Shown piece after piece: positions 48,420 to 59,757 of a stretch of DNA of 64,000 nucleotides. Positions within the stretch are counted from its first letter, which is position 1. Each line of letters begins with the position of its first letter. Source of the DNA: an uncultured Alphaproteobacteria bacterium. GTDB lineage: Bacteria; Pseudomonadota; Alphaproteobacteria; HIMB59. The stretch spans positions 62,001 to 126,000 of the forward strand of contig CACJLA010000003.1 of assembly GCA_902594145.1 (NCBI GenBank). The letters run 5' to 3'. The position numbers and the translations under genes were made by a program. Under the pieces are notes generated by a model, which was not told the DNA's origin, made no database searches, and saw only the letters and a list, made by a program, of their open reading frames with translations.

Positions 48420-49481
48420 TTAATTATTAGGGATTGAAGAATAAATTTTTTCAATTTCAATAATCATTTCACTTAATTTAAAATACCTTTCATAACGAAT
48501 TTGAGCTTTATTAATCATTTTATTGTAACTATGTTCATCAATATTCATAAGTTTATTAATTTTATCACACATATCATCAAAATTATTAGTATCGTATTGG
48601 TAACCTGTCTCATCATGTTTATTTATCCAACTAACACCACTATTAATATTAGGTGAAATTATAGGTATTCCAGATCTAAGTGCTTCAACAAGTACTATTC
48701 CAAATGCTTCATTCCTTGACGTAGATGTCATAAGCAATAAATATGACTCAGATAAAATTTTTTCTTTATCTGACTCATTTACATCCTCGTATAATTTTAC
48801 ATTTTTAAATTTTCTTAAATCTTTCAAATTAGATCCAATAATAACAATATTAAAGTTTTTTTCTTTTATTAATCTTTTTAATAAGTCTATACCTTTGTAT
48901 GTTCTATTCGAACCAATGAAAAGAATATTTTTTCTCTTACTATTAAGTAAATTTTTGAGTGGAGAAGTTAGACTATCTATTCCTATGGGTACAATTTTAA
49001 TTTTTGATAAAGGAACATTCTTTAATATCTTACTTGTCTCATAATAAACTTTACTTGTAACAATTATTTTTTTTATATTATCCTTACTTAATAATTTTAT
49101 ATTTAATTTTTTATAAAAAAAATTTATAAATTTTTGTCTTATAATATCTGAGTGATATGTAACAACAATATTTTCAAAACCTAAAAAATTTAAAAATAAT
49201 TCCATGGAGGGCCATGGGGTATGAAGATGCAAAATAACTTTTTTTCTATTAACTTTTTTATACAAATAAAAAAATAACTGAAAAGATATAATATCAGATT
49301 TAAATGAAAAACTTTTTTTAAATATTTTTTTTTTGTCACTTGATTGATTTACATTCCCTATGCTTAATAAATTATGATCATATTTAGTTTTTTGATAGCT
49401 GAGTATTGAGTCAATATAAGCCTCCACTCCTCCTTGAGTAAAAGGTTTATATGTTTTGTAAATATGAATAACTTTTTTCAT
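48420..49481 (-). CDS. Glycosyltransferase family 4 (GT-B)
   Basis: TQGGVEAYIDSIL; SRNEAFGIVLVEALRSGIPIIS. Confidence 0.88.
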   Translation of the reverse strand: MKKVIHIYKTYKPFTQGGVEAYIDSILSYQKTKYDHNLLSIGNVNQSSDKKKIFKKSFSFKSDIISFQLFFYLYKKVNRKKVILHLHTPWPSMELFLNFLGFENIVVTYHSDIIRQKFINFFYKKLNIKLLSKDNIKKIIVTSKVYYETSKILKNVPLSKIKIVPIGIDSLTSPLKNLLNSKRKNILFIGSNRTYKGIDLLKRLIKEKNFNIVIIGSNLKDLRKFKNVKLYEDVNESDKEKILSESYLLLMTSTSRNEAFGIVLVEALRSGIPIISPNINSGVSWINKHDETGYQYDTNNFDDMCDKINKLMNIDEHSYNKMINKAQIRYERYFKLSEMIIEIEKIYSSIPNN

Positions 49482-49503
49482 TAATTAAAGATTGAGGTTT
49501 TGA

Positions 49504-50604
49504 CTATGAGTCTTCAGTTTTTTCAATGTAAATTGACTGACTTGGAAAAGCAAAATTTAAACCAATATTTTCAACATTTTCTTTAATTTTAATAGCCAAT
49601 TCTTCCTTAATTTTTAAATATTTATCCCAATCTTTAGTAGAAGTAAAACAAATCACCAATATGTCGATAGAGCTATCATTAAATTTATCTATCCTAACAA
49701 ATGATTTATAGTTATCGTCAACCATGAAATTATCATTTCCTTTTAAATAAGAGGATATGGTTTCAGTAAATGTTTTAATTTGACTTAAAGTTGAATTATA
49801 TTCAAGACCAATAGTCCAATTAATCCTTCTATAATTCCTATTAGTGTAATTTAATATAGGAGCCTCTGCAAAAATGTAATTTGGAATAGTTATTGGAGTG
49901 GAGTTGAATTTTCTTATTAATGTTGACCTAAAACCTATATGTTCAACTGTACCTTCAGTATGACCAGGCACACTTATCACATCTCCTATTTGAAATCTTT
50001 TTTCTAATAATATCATAATTCCAGATATTAAGTTTTTAAATAAATCTTGAGCTCCCAAAGCCACTGCTACACCAAATAAACCTAAACCTGCTATTACAGG
50101 TCCAATTTTTATACCCCATACTTCAAGAACTGCTACTATTCCTAAAAAGATGATAAGGTACTTTAGTGATTTAATAATCCAAAGCACTAATCCTTTTGAT
50201 AAAATTTTTTCTAATCTTTTAAATAAATCAGAAAATGGGATTAACGCTTGATGTATTAACCAGAAAACAAATATAGTTGATAGAGTGTTATTTATTTTTT
50301 TGAAATAAATTCCCAATGTTGACTCAATATCAAAGTATAGTGTGATAGCAAGGAAAACGATAACGATTGGAAGAAGCTTAAATGGTGGCAAAAGTGCTTC
50401 AAATAATTTATCGTCAACTTTATTACCAGTTTTAGATACTAGTTTTTTAACTTTATTAACTATAATTTTTGCAACGGCGCTTCTTATTAAAAGCGATAGA
50501 ATTATGGATAAAAAAATAATCGATAAGTTACCTAAACTTATCCCAAAAACTCCATCACTGAATACTTTGAGGATTTGCGTAAAAAAAATATTAATAAGAT
50601 CCAT
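49504..50604 (-). CDS. Mechanosensitive ion channel family protein (MscS)
   Basis: GLGLFGVAVALGAQDLFKNLISGIMILLEKRFQIGDVI. Confidence 0.92.
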   Translation of the reverse strand: MDLINIFFTQILKVFSDGVFGISLGNLSIIFLSIILSLLIRSAVAKIIVNKVKKLVSKTGNKVDDKLFEALLPPFKLLPIVIVFLAITLYFDIESTLGIYFKKINNTLSTIFVFWLIHQALIPFSDLFKRLEKILSKGLVLWIIKSLKYLIIFLGIVAVLEVWGIKIGPVIAGLGLFGVAVALGAQDLFKNLISGIMILLEKRFQIGDVISVPGHTEGTVEHIGFRSTLIRKFNSTPITIPNYIFAEAPILNYTNRNYRRINWTIGLEYNSTLSQIKTFTETISSYLKGNDNFMVDDNYKSFVRIDKFNDSSIDILVICFTSTKDWDKYLKIKEELAIKIKENVENIGLNFAFPSQSIYIEKTEDS

Positions 50605-50625
50605 TAGATAAATTTATACTAACTC

Positions 50626-50658
50626 AAAAAAAAAGCCGCATAAAGCGGCTTTTTTTTT
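50626..50658 (-). terminator. Terminator after groEL (GCCGCTTTATGCGGC stem flanked by A and T tracts)
   Basis: Stem AGCCGC/GCGGCT with poly-T; A-tract on the other side makes it possibly bidirectional. Confidence 0.85.
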
Positions 50659-50675
50659 AAAAATATGAATTATGG

Positions 50676-52334
<1,659 letters not shown>

Positions 52335-52351
52335 TTATAAATTCCTTTCAA

Positions 52352-52642
52352 TTACTTCTCAATAATTCCCATGATGTCTGACTCCTTCATAATTAGGAGT
52401 TCTTTACCATCAATTTTAACTTCTGTGCCAGACCATTTACCAAACAATATCCGATCGCCTTTTTTTACATCTAAGGCAACAACTTGTCCATTTTCGTTTC
52501 TAGCACCACCACCTACAGACACAACTTTACCTTCCATAGGTTTTTCTTGAGCAGTATCAGGAATAATGATACCGCCTTTTGTACGATCTTCTTGTTCAAC
52601 TCTTTCGACCAAGACTCTATCGTGTAAGGGTTTTAACTTCAT
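52352..52642 (-). CDS. groES: Co-chaperonin GroES
   Basis: [29 protein letters not shown]. Confidence 0.99.
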   Translation of the reverse strand: MKLKPLHDRVLVERVEQEDRTKGGIIIPDTAQEKPMEGKVVSVGGGARNENGQVVALDVKKGDRILFGKWSGTEVKIDGKELLIMKESDIMGIIEK

Positions 52643-52671
52643 TTTTTACCTCTATATCTAAAATTTAGTTT

Positions 52672-52698
52672 TTAGCACTCACTTTTATAGAGTGCTAA
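52672..52698 (-). promoter_or_regulatory. CIRCE operator (HrcA binding site) upstream of groESL
   Basis: Perfect TTAGCACTC-N9-GAGTGCTAA. Confidence 0.97.
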
Positions 52699-52879
52699 TG
52701 CTTATTAGTAAATGGTAAATATATTTCTGGTTTCAAGCAAAAAAATGCTAAAAATTATTAAAATTATTGAAATTTTCTCCTAATTACATAATTATCCCTG
52801 TATGCATAATAGCTCAAATTTTAATAACCTAGCTAAATTATTCATTTTTTATGGTCTTTTTGTAGATTGGCTATCATAG

Positions 52880-55036
52880 TTGTTTGAAAATAATTTCACT
52901 AAACAGCTAGTATTGATAGGTGGGGGGCACGCAAATGTTCATGTTTTAAAGAAACTTTGTACAAGCAGATTAAAAGGACTTCATACAATTTTAATTAGCG
53001 AACATTTTGAGGCTACTTATTCAGGAATGACACCTGGATATATTCATAGAGATTTCAGCAAAGAGGAAATAAGTATAGATCTTCAAAGACTGTGTTTTAA
53101 TGCTGGTGCAACATTTATCAGGGATAAAGTGGTAAGGATAGAAAATAACAATCAAAAATTAGAATTGCAAAATCTACCCTCAATACATTACGATTTATTA
53201 TCAATTAATACTGGTTCAATCTCTAATACAAAAGGAATAAAAATAGAAAATTCATCTAGATGTTTTTATGTAAAACCTATTAGCTTACTTGTAAAAAATC
53301 TTAGTGAGATCGATCAAATTATTAAAAACAAAGAAAGCAAAATTGCTATTATTGGTGGAGGGATAGCTTCTTATGAATTAGCTTTTAGTTTATTAAGGAG
53401 ATATAAAAGAGGCATAGAAATAACAATAATAGGAAAAAATATTTTAAATGAAAAAAATTTAAATAAAAAAACAAAAAAATATCTAAAGAAAATTTCTAAT
53501 TATTTAGGTATCAAAGAGATTTTGGGAGAAGTTGTTTCAATATCAGAAACATATTTAACTTTAAAAAATGGTGTTATATTTGAGTGTGATTTAAGTTTAC
53601 TTTGTTCTGGCGCTGAAATTGAAACCTGGTTATCAAAGAGTAATCTCAAAAAAGACAAAAAAGGATTTATAGCTGTTAATGATTATCTTTTATCTACTAA
53701 TGATAAAAATGTTTTTGTTACAGGTGATGCCTGTAGTATAGAAAATAATTTTAGACCTAAATCAGGAGTGATGGCAGTTCGTCAAGGTGAGGTATTAAAG
53801 GAAAATATTTTTTTTAAATTAACTGGTAAGTCACTTGTTAAATTTAGGCCTCAAAAAAATTGGCTTTATTTAATTGGTACATATGAAAATTATGCATTAT
53901 TAAACTATTTTTTCTTATCTTTTCACGCTCCATGGTGCTGGAAATTAAAAGAATGGATTGATAAAGGATTTATTAACAAATTTAAATTTTCTAGTGGTAA
54001 AGATATGCCTAAAAAAAATTTTGAATTAGAAAGGTCAAAAGATATTAAAATGTACTGTCAAGGTTGTGGTTCTAAGGTTTCAAAGAATACCTTGGTTAAT
54101 TATTTGAATGCAGAAAATTCAAATCCTGAGTTATCAGATGCGTCAATCATAGGTACAAACACCTCTTCTCTTCTACAAAGTATTGATCATATAAAGTTGT
54201 TTACATCACTCAATCCTTTTGATTTTGGAATTATTAGCTATCTGCATTCCCAAAATGATATTTTATCAAGTGGGGGATCTGTTCAAACAATCAGTGTTTC
54301 TCAAGCCTTGCCATTTTCAGAGGGAAAAATTGAAAATTTTTATATGGAATATTTTATGAAGGGTATAAAATCTGAATCCATTAAAGACGACTCAGTTATT
54401 GTTTCAGGACATAGTTACCAATCAAAAGAACCGGGTATTACGATTACTATGAATGGGGTCTTCGAAAAACAAATTTCTAAAAATCAAGGATTAGAAAATG
54501 ACCTTATCTATCTTTCAAAACCTTTAGGCACTGGATATCTCTTAGCCGCATATTTTGATAATTCAAAACTTTTATCAAGTATTGATTTTCAAAATTTAAT
54601 TGAATGGCTTAAGAAGGGAAATAGTAAAGCATCTGAGATTTCAAAAAATTTTAAAAGTAATATTACAACTGATATTAGTGGATTTGGTCTAGCATCTCAC
54701 TTATCAGATATTTGTAAATCTTCTAAATTATCAGCTGAAATTAAACTGAATAAAGACATACTGATTAATAAAAATACTGAGATATTAATAAACTTTAAAA
54801 GTACAGGCTTTGAAAATAATTACTCATCTTCTGTAAATGATATTTCAATATCAGATAAAAATAAGTTTAAAAACATTCTTTATGATCCTCAAACTAATGG
54901 CCCTCTTTTATTATCCATTCATAAAAAAGATCAAGTTGAGTTTGAAAAGAAATTTCAATTAGAGCTTGGTTTTAACCCTATACTTTTAGGAGAATTCAAA
55001 AAATCTAAACGTAAATTAATCAATGTAATTGGTTAA
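52880..55036 (+). CDS. selD: Fusion of NADH-dehydrogenase-like FAD oxidoreductase and selenide,water dikinase-like domain (Ndh-SelD)
   Basis: N-terminal LVLIGGGHANVHVLKKL, IAIIGGGIASYELA, VFVTGDACSI; C-terminal KMYCQGCGSKV, PFDFGIISYLHSQNDILSSGG, TDISGFGLASHL. Confidence 0.85.
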   Translation: MFENNFTKQLVLIGGGHANVHVLKKLCTSRLKGLHTILISEHFEATYSGMTPGYIHRDFSKEEISIDLQRLCFNAGATFIRDKVVRIENNNQKLELQNLPSIHYDLLSINTGSISNTKGIKIENSSRCFYVKPISLLVKNLSEIDQIIKNKESKIAIIGGGIASYELAFSLLRRYKRGIEITIIGKNILNEKNLNKKTKKYLKKISNYLGIKEILGEVVSISETYLTLKNGVIFECDLSLLCSGAEIETWLSKSNLKKDKKGFIAVNDYLLSTNDKNVFVTGDACSIENNFRPKSGVMAVRQGEVLKENIFFKLTGKSLVKFRPQKNWLYLIGTYENYALLNYFFLSFHAPWCWKLKEWIDKGFINKFKFSSGKDMPKKNFELERSKDIKMYCQGCGSKVSKNTLVNYLNAENSNPELSDASIIGTNTSSLLQSIDHIKLFTSLNPFDFGIISYLHSQNDILSSGGSVQTISVSQALPFSEGKIENFYMEYFMKGIKSESIKDDSVIVSGHSYQSKEPGITITMNGVFEKQISKNQGLENDLIYLSKPLGTGYLLAAYFDNSKLLSSIDFQNLIEWLKKGNSKASEISKNFKSNITTDISGFGLASHLSDICKSSKLSAEIKLNKDILINKNTEILINFKSTGFENNYSSSVNDISISDKNKFKNILYDPQTNGPLLLSIHKKDQVEFEKKFQLELGFNPILLGEFKKSKRKLINVIG

Positions 55037-55044
55037 TAAACTTA

Positions 55045-55737
55045 TTATTTAAATTTTTTTTTAAATAAAATAATCATAATTATTAAAAAAGTTATAAAAC
55101 CTAGAGGAAATAAGTACTCTGGCTGAGCTATAAGAGAGAAACTAAGTTCAGTTTTATTTACAAATATTTCCTCTAATCCCTGGCCCAAGCTTCCAAAAAT
55201 AAATGACCATGGAGCCAGTCCAATTAAAGTGGTATAAAAAAATTTTTTATTATTAGCACCAAGAGCTGCTAAAATTAAATTCTGTAAAAAAAAAGGAATT
55301 CCAGGAATAATACGAATTAAAATCATTAATTCTAAATCATTTTTGTTAAAGTAATTTTCTATATGTGAGTATTTATTTAAGAATTTATTTTTAATAAAAT
55401 TTAAAAAAAAGAATTTAGCTATTAAAAAAACACCAAAAGCACCAATTGTACCACCAACTATAGATATAACTCCCCCTATCCATGTTCCAAATAGAAAACC
55501 ATTAATCATAGATAACAAAGAAGCAATTGGGAAATTACATATTATTAAAAAACTATATGAAAGAATAACAATAAATATTGAAATATAGAAATTATGAAAT
55601 ATAAAATTTTGTATAATTTCTATATTAGAAAACAAAGTTTGAAGTTGAAATATATCTTTATTAAAAAAATATATAGACCATAAAATTATAATTAAAGGTA
55701 ATAAAAAAAAAATTAATTTTTTTTTTGAAAAATTCAC
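55045..55737 (-). CDS. TVP38/TMEM64 (DedA-like VTT domain) family membrane protein
   Basis: FLFGTWIGGVISIVGGTIGAFGVFLIAKFF; LIRIIPGIPFFLQNLILAALG. Confidence 0.88.
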   Translation of the reverse strand: MNFSKKKLIFFLLPLIIILWSIYFFNKDIFQLQTLFSNIEIIQNFIFHNFYISIFIVILSYSFLIICNFPIASLLSMINGFLFGTWIGGVISIVGGTIGAFGVFLIAKFFFLNFIKNKFLNKYSHIENYFNKNDLELMILIRIIPGIPFFLQNLILAALGANNKKFFYTTLIGLAPWSFIFGSLGQGLEEIFVNKTELSFSLIAQPEYLFPLGFITFLIIMIILFKKKFK

Positions 55738-56465
55738 TAGATTAGAAGCATTTCTAATGAAGGTAAAATTGAATTAAGTTGAAAACCTAAGGATTGAATT
55801 GACCCATTAAAAATTAATGCACCTGTTATAAGTAGAATTATACCAGTAATAAATTGAAAATAGCGAATGTATCTATTTAAAAAACTAGTCATAATTAATA
55901 GTTTACTCATCATAAGACCAACAATTATAAAAGGTACTGCCAAACCCATTGAGTAAAAAGACAATAATATAATTCCATTTACACTATCTTTAATAGCAAC
56001 AGCCAATACAGATCCTAAAATTGGTCCTATGCATGGGCTCCAACCAAAAGCGAATGCAACTCCTATTAAAAAAGGAAAAAAATGGTTATTTTGAAAACCT
56101 TGTAACTTTAATTTCCGTTCAAAATCCAAAAAAGGAATTTTAATTATACCAATAAAGTAAAGCCCTAAAGTAATAATTAATATTCCTGATATAAAATTTA
56201 ACTGCCTTTTAAAATCAAAAAAAATATCACTTAAAAAATCGATTGACGCTCCCATCATTATAAAAACAGAGGAGAAACCTAGTGTAAATAATAAGACATA
56301 GGGGAGCAACTTAAGACTGTTCACACTTGATGAATTTTGTAAATCAGCAAAAGATTTACCAACTATGTATGATATAAATCCTGGGACAATAGGTAAGACA
56401 CATGGAGAAAGAAAGCTTAAAATACCAGCTAAAAAAGCAATAGTTAGAGGAATATCCTGAACCAT
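55737..56465 (-). CDS. ccdA: Cytochrome c biogenesis protein CcdA
   Basis: FLAGILSFLSPCVLPIVPGFISYIVG; FAFGWSPCIGPILGSVL. Confidence 0.92.
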   Translation of the reverse strand: MVQDIPLTIAFLAGILSFLSPCVLPIVPGFISYIVGKSFADLQNSSSVNSLKLLPYVLLFTLGFSSVFIMMGASIDFLSDIFFDFKRQLNFISGILIITLGLYFIGIIKIPFLDFERKLKLQGFQNNHFFPFLIGVAFAFGWSPCIGPILGSVLAVAIKDSVNGIILLSFYSMGLAVPFIIVGLMMSKLLIMTSFLNRYIRYFQFITGIILLITGALIFNGSIQSLGFQLNSILPSLEMLLI

Positions 56466-56505
56466 AAAATTAATATAACATTATACTGTCCTTACGATAA
56501 CACAG

Positions 56506-57120
56506 ATGTTTGATCACCAAATTCAAAAATTTACCCAAAAGCCACTAGCAGTCATAGCAAAAATTTTTTTAAAACTTATGAAACCAAATCATATGACCAT
56601 ATTAGGTTTCATATTTGGTATATTGATGTGCGTTTTAATTTTTTTTCAATTTTATCTTACTGCTCTTATACTTTTATTGCTAAATAGATTATGTGATGGC
56701 TTAGATGGAACAATGGCTAGACTTACTAATCCTACACCTTTGGGTGGATACTTAGATATTGTCTTTGATTTTACTATCTACTCGGGATTTGTTTTAGCTT
56801 TTGGATTAAGTGATATTAATTACACAATCATATCCATGGTTTTACTTTTTTTATATATAGGTACAGGTACAACTTTTCTTGCGCAAGCAGCTCTGCAAAC
56901 GCAGTTAGATAAAATTCCTCCTAGCTCAGAGTCTAATCAAGAATTACCTAAAGGTTTTTATTACTCATCTGGATTAATTGAAGGCACTGAAACAATTATT
57001 TTTATGGTTTTGTGTCTGTTATTCCCTAATTTTTATATTCTTATATCAATCATATTTGGAATTTTATGTTTAATAACTTTCATATCTAGAGTTTTTGTTT
57101 GTTACAAAGAGTTTATTTGA
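56506..57120 (+). CDS. CDP-alcohol phosphatidyltransferase family protein
   Basis: CDGLDGTMARLTNPTPLGGYLDIVFD motif (DGx2ARx8Gx3Dx3D). Confidence 0.9.
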   Translation: MFDHQIQKFTQKPLAVIAKIFLKLMKPNHMTILGFIFGILMCVLIFFQFYLTALILLLLNRLCDGLDGTMARLTNPTPLGGYLDIVFDFTIYSGFVLAFGLSDINYTIISMVLLFLYIGTGTTFLAQAALQTQLDKIPPSSESNQELPKGFYYSSGLIEGTETIIFMVLCLLFPNFYILISIIFGILCLITFISRVFVCYKEFI

Positions 57121-57469
57121 TAAAAGCTAAATATCCTTCCATAAATATTTTTGCGATTGCTAAGGTAATAAAAAAGAATATTAACTTTAAAAATATTCTT
57201 ATTATTCTTCCTGGCTCAAAACCAGCGTAATAGGCTTCAAAAATATTAAATCCATCAAATAGATATTTGATAACAATTTTTTTTGATTTATGAAGAACGT
57301 AGGCTAAAGGTTTGCAAATTAAATGATATCCAAGAATACTGAATAAAATCACTATAATAAGACTAATATTCATCATAAAAGACCAAATAATTAAAGAAGC
57401 TATCCAATATCCAAGAAATGTCATCCGTTCAACTTGATCTGGCCGAGAAAATATTTGAAAATAATTCAA
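57113..57469 (-). CDS. Small membrane protein of unknown function
   Basis: Two or three hydrophobic segments; abuts the next gene. Confidence 0.5.
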   Translation of the reverse strand: MNYFQIFSRPDQVERMTFLGYWIASLIIWSFMMNISLIIVILFSILGYHLICKPLAYVLHKSKKIVIKYLFDGFNIFEAYYAGFEPGRIIRIFLKLIFFFITLAIAKIFMEGYLAFIK

Positions 57470-58504
57470 CTATTGAAATCCTGCCTCAGCTAATTCATTT
57501 GAAGAGACAGTTGTGAATTGTTTTTTTTCTTTTGAGAGAGTTAAAATTTTTATGAGCTTATTTTTGATACCAATAAGTTTATTTTTTGCTTCGGAGTCTG
57601 AATATTCCATATCCTCTTTAATACTTGAACGTAACGCTAAAATAATTACCCCTCCGGCATTTACACAGTAATCAGGACAAAAAGTAATACCCATATCAAA
57701 TAAATCTTTCTCGATAATGTTATTTTCTAATTGGTTATTTGCTGCACCGATGACACAATCCACTTTAACAGAATTTGCAAATTCAATAAATTCTGTATTT
57801 AAATCTCCTCCTGTTGCGCAAGGAGAGAATATATCTATACTATCGAAAGATGTATCCTGATATTTTGAGAGGAATTTAAATCCTGCGTTTTCAATGAGAC
57901 TTCTATTAGACTCAAAATCAACAACCTCAACTATAGCCCCTACCTCTTTACAAAAATGAGCTAGTCTAGATCCAACTTTTCCAAAACCTTTAAGAACAAT
58001 TTTTTTATTTTCAATTGAACTTGAGTCATATTTAAATTCATTGTAGCCCAATATTGCATTAAAAACACCGTATGCTGTGCTTTGACCTGAGTCTGTTCCT
58101 TTTGTACTACAAACATAATTAGAATATTTTTTCAGTTCGACCAAATCTTGATCTACAATGCCTATATCTCCAGCTGTAATGTAAGAACCATCAAGATGAT
58201 CTAGCATTTTGCCATAAAGTTCATACATTTTATTTTTAGAAACCCTAGAATTAATTGTAGCTTTTCCACCACCAAAATCTAAGTCAGCTAAAGAATTTTT
58301 ATAGGTCATGGCCTTTGAGAGTTTCAAAACATCTTTTTTTTGATCATCTTCACCTTGATAACCAAAAAAACGACATCCCCCCAGAGCAGGACCTCTTTTT
58401 GTATTATGAATAGCTATTATAGAATAAAAACCAGTTACACTTTCTTCAGCTAGTAATACTCTTTCGTATCCATCTTGTTTTAAGTCAGTAAATTTTAAGC
58501 TCAT
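57470..58504 (-). CDS. Glu/Leu/Phe/Val dehydrogenase family protein (leucine dehydrogenase-like)
   Basis: GPALGGCRFFGY; LSKAMTYKNSLADLDFGGGKA; VGAANNQL; YCVNAGGVI. Confidence 0.9.
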   Translation of the reverse strand: MSLKFTDLKQDGYERVLLAEESVTGFYSIIAIHNTKRGPALGGCRFFGYQGEDDQKKDVLKLSKAMTYKNSLADLDFGGGKATINSRVSKNKMYELYGKMLDHLDGSYITAGDIGIVDQDLVELKKYSNYVCSTKGTDSGQSTAYGVFNAILGYNEFKYDSSSIENKKIVLKGFGKVGSRLAHFCKEVGAIVEVVDFESNRSLIENAGFKFLSKYQDTSFDSIDIFSPCATGGDLNTEFIEFANSVKVDCVIGAANNQLENNIIEKDLFDMGITFCPDYCVNAGGVIILALRSSIKEDMEYSDSEAKNKLIGIKNKLIKILTLSKEKKQFTTVSSNELAEAGFQ

Positions 58505-58898
58505 TATTGATTATTTGATCTATAATTTTTTTATCACCATCGAGAAAATCATAGCTAGGTAAGTCCTCTTTTTCAATCCAATTCAGATTATTATGCAAAT
58601 TATTTTTAATGCTACCTTTATACTTTGAAATCAAATAGAAATTTAAATGAATATGCTTGTTTAAGTCTTTGTATGTGTGAGAGTAATCTATTAAAAAACT
58701 ATAATTTTGAATAGTTATTGATAGCTCCTCTTGTATTTCTCTAGTTAGTGCTATCTCAATTGTTTCTTTATCCTCAATTTTACCTCCAGGAAATTCCCAT
58801 TTAAAACCATGATCTTTATTCTTTGTCCTCTGACAAATTAATAGTTTTTGATTTTTAATAATCAAGCCTACTACAACATTTATAATTTTATTTTTCAT
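58485..58898 (-). CDS. mutT: NUDIX hydrolase (MutT-like)
   Basis: Nudix box GGKIEDKETIEIALTREIQEEL. Confidence 0.9.
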   Translation of the reverse strand: MKNKIINVVVGLIIKNQKLLICQRTKNKDHGFKWEFPGGKIEDKETIEIALTREIQEELSITIQNYSFLIDYSHTYKDLNKHIHLNFYLISKYKGSIKNNLHNNLNWIEKEDLPSYDFLDGDKKIIDQIINNELKIY

Positions 58899-59757
58899 AT
58901 TTTGTTCGAGCTATATAAATTCCTATTAATATTAAAGCACTTCCCAAAAACTGTATTGTTGTCAGTTTTTCTTGAAAAAAGAAGTAGGCTAGAACTGTTG
59001 CAGCGATAGGTTGTATTAAAAGACATAAAGATGATAAAGATGCTGATAAATATGCCAAAGAATACGTAATAAATGATTGTCCAATAAATTGACAAACAAA
59101 TCCTAAAAGAAATATTATCACAATTGTAAATAAGGACTGTGGAATTAAACTTTGCTCAAAAAGTATTGAAACAATTAAGAGAATTATTGCTGTCACTATT
59201 CCAGAAAGAAACATAATTGTAGTCGAATTATATTTTTTTCTTAAATGACTAATTATAACTATATAGCTTCCATACCAGACTGCCGTTAACACTCCTAATA
59301 GATCTCCTATAAATTGTGATTTATTGAATTGAAAACTCTCACCTAGAAGCATTAACATTCCCGCCATAGAAAGGAATACTGCAGCATAAAAAAATTTAGA
59401 AAATCTCTCTTTTAAAAAAATTAAGGAAAAGATAATAACCACTATTGGGGCAAGGTTTGATAAAAAGGTAGCTTTTGAGACAGTTGTTAGTTTTATTGAC
59501 CAGTGCCAACAAATCAAGTCTAGAGCAAAAAAAATACCAGAAACTAGAAAAATTATGAGAGTATTATTAAATTGAGGAAATTTAACTTTCTCAATTAAAT
59601 TAAAAAATGAAAAAAATAAAAAAAAGGGCAAGCTTATGAAAATTCTGTAAAAAGCAGTCATAATTGGATCCACATCAGAAAATCTTACGAATATCGGGGA
59701 AAAAGCAATCGCAATAGCTCCTGATATTAAAATAAAGAATGGGTTAATTTTAGGCAA
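58888..59757 (-). CDS. DMT superfamily (EamA) transporter
   Basis: Ten TM; duplicated EamA repeats. Confidence 0.88.
   Translation of the reverse strand: MPKINPFFILISGAIAIAFSPIFVRFSDVDPIMTAFYRIFISLPFFLFFSFFNLIEKVKFPQFNNTLIIFLVSGIFFALDLICWHWSIKLTTVSKATFLSNLAPIVVIIFSLIFLKERFSKFFYAAVFLSMAGMLMLLGESFQFNKSQFIGDLLGVLTAVWYGSYIVIISHLRKKYNSTTIMFLSGIVTAIILLIVSILFEQSLIPQSLFTIVIIFLLGFVCQFIGQSFITYSLAYLSASLSSLCLLIQPIAATVLAYFFFQEKLTTIQFLGSALILIGIYIARTKYEK

Noticed and set aside
58895-59095. Minus-strand alternative frame in EamA transporter gene
   Set aside because: Out-of-frame shadow; no start or conservation evidence
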